6,147 nucleotides of DNA. Origin: a bacterium. GTDB taxonomy: Bacteria > Planctomycetota > JACOTG01 > JAUIME01. Made by a program: the position numbers and the translations under genes. Under the pieces are notes generated by a model. It had not been told where the DNA came from, made no database searches, and saw only the letters and a program-made list of their open reading frames with translations. Each line of letters opens with the position of its first letter. Position 1 is the first letter of the stretch. Positions 6,112 to 6,147 of the stretch are shown here, piece by piece. The stretch covers positions 1 to 6,147 of the forward strand of contig JAUIME010000337.1 in the NCBI GenBank assembly GCA_030433195.1, given 5' to 3'.

Positions 6112-6147
6112 CCCCGCCCGCGACCCGCTCCGGGCGGCGCCCGAACC

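Noticed and set aside
6105..6147. The tail of an upstream minus-strand gene ending at TAG 6107-6105
   Set aside because: Only 13 codons (VRAPPGAGRGRGS) are visible and the composition is uninformative, so a real gene end cannot be distinguished from chance.

Overview
The window holds a block of housekeeping translation genes from a GC-rich bacterium, and every gene I can support lies on the minus strand. In transcription order (high to low coordinate) these are aspS (aspartyl-tRNA synthetase), rpmI (ribosomal protein L35), rplT (ribosomal protein L20), pheS (phenylalanyl-tRNA synthetase alpha) and pheT (the beta subunit). pheT runs off the left edge of the window, with 688 codons present and roughly the last 110 missing. 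Coding DNA is strongly G/C at third positions. Gene order and protein sequences suggest a GC-rich proteobacterium-like lineage, with Myxococcota or Desulfobacterota relatives plausible, but I cannot assign a taxon from this much sequence.

Layout: 6007-6147 is the aspS upstream region, with a candidate sigma-70-type promoter overlapped by a perfect 8-bp inverted repeat. aspS occupies 4174-6006. The 206-bp gap 3968-4173 carries a very good promoter (perfect TTGACA, 16-bp spacer, extended -10) and a leader of about 120 nt for rpmI. rpmI (3767-3967) and rplT (3318-3674) follow. The 196-bp gap 3122-3317 contains a strong intrinsic terminator or attenuator hairpin. pheS (2099-3121) and pheT (2065 to the left edge) are 33 bp apart and look cotranscribed.

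How it fits together: L35 and L20 are made with PheRS from what looks like one transcription unit. The hairpin between rplT and pheS could set the ratio of ribosomal protein to synthetase mRNA. infC (IF3), which usually precedes rpmI-rplT, is absent, and aspS sits there under its own promoter.

The most informative observations are these: the AspRS anticodon-binding domain carries the His/Gly pair associated with non-discriminating AspRS (predicting transamidation-based Asn-tRNA synthesis); the aspS promoter palindrome; the rplT-pheS hairpin without a Phe-rich leader peptide; and a four-cysteine cluster in PheS. I found no mobile element, CRISPR array, tRNA or rRNA gene, and no undescribed multi-gene system. 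The long plus-strand open frame opposite pheS and pheT (50-3244) is a composition artefact.
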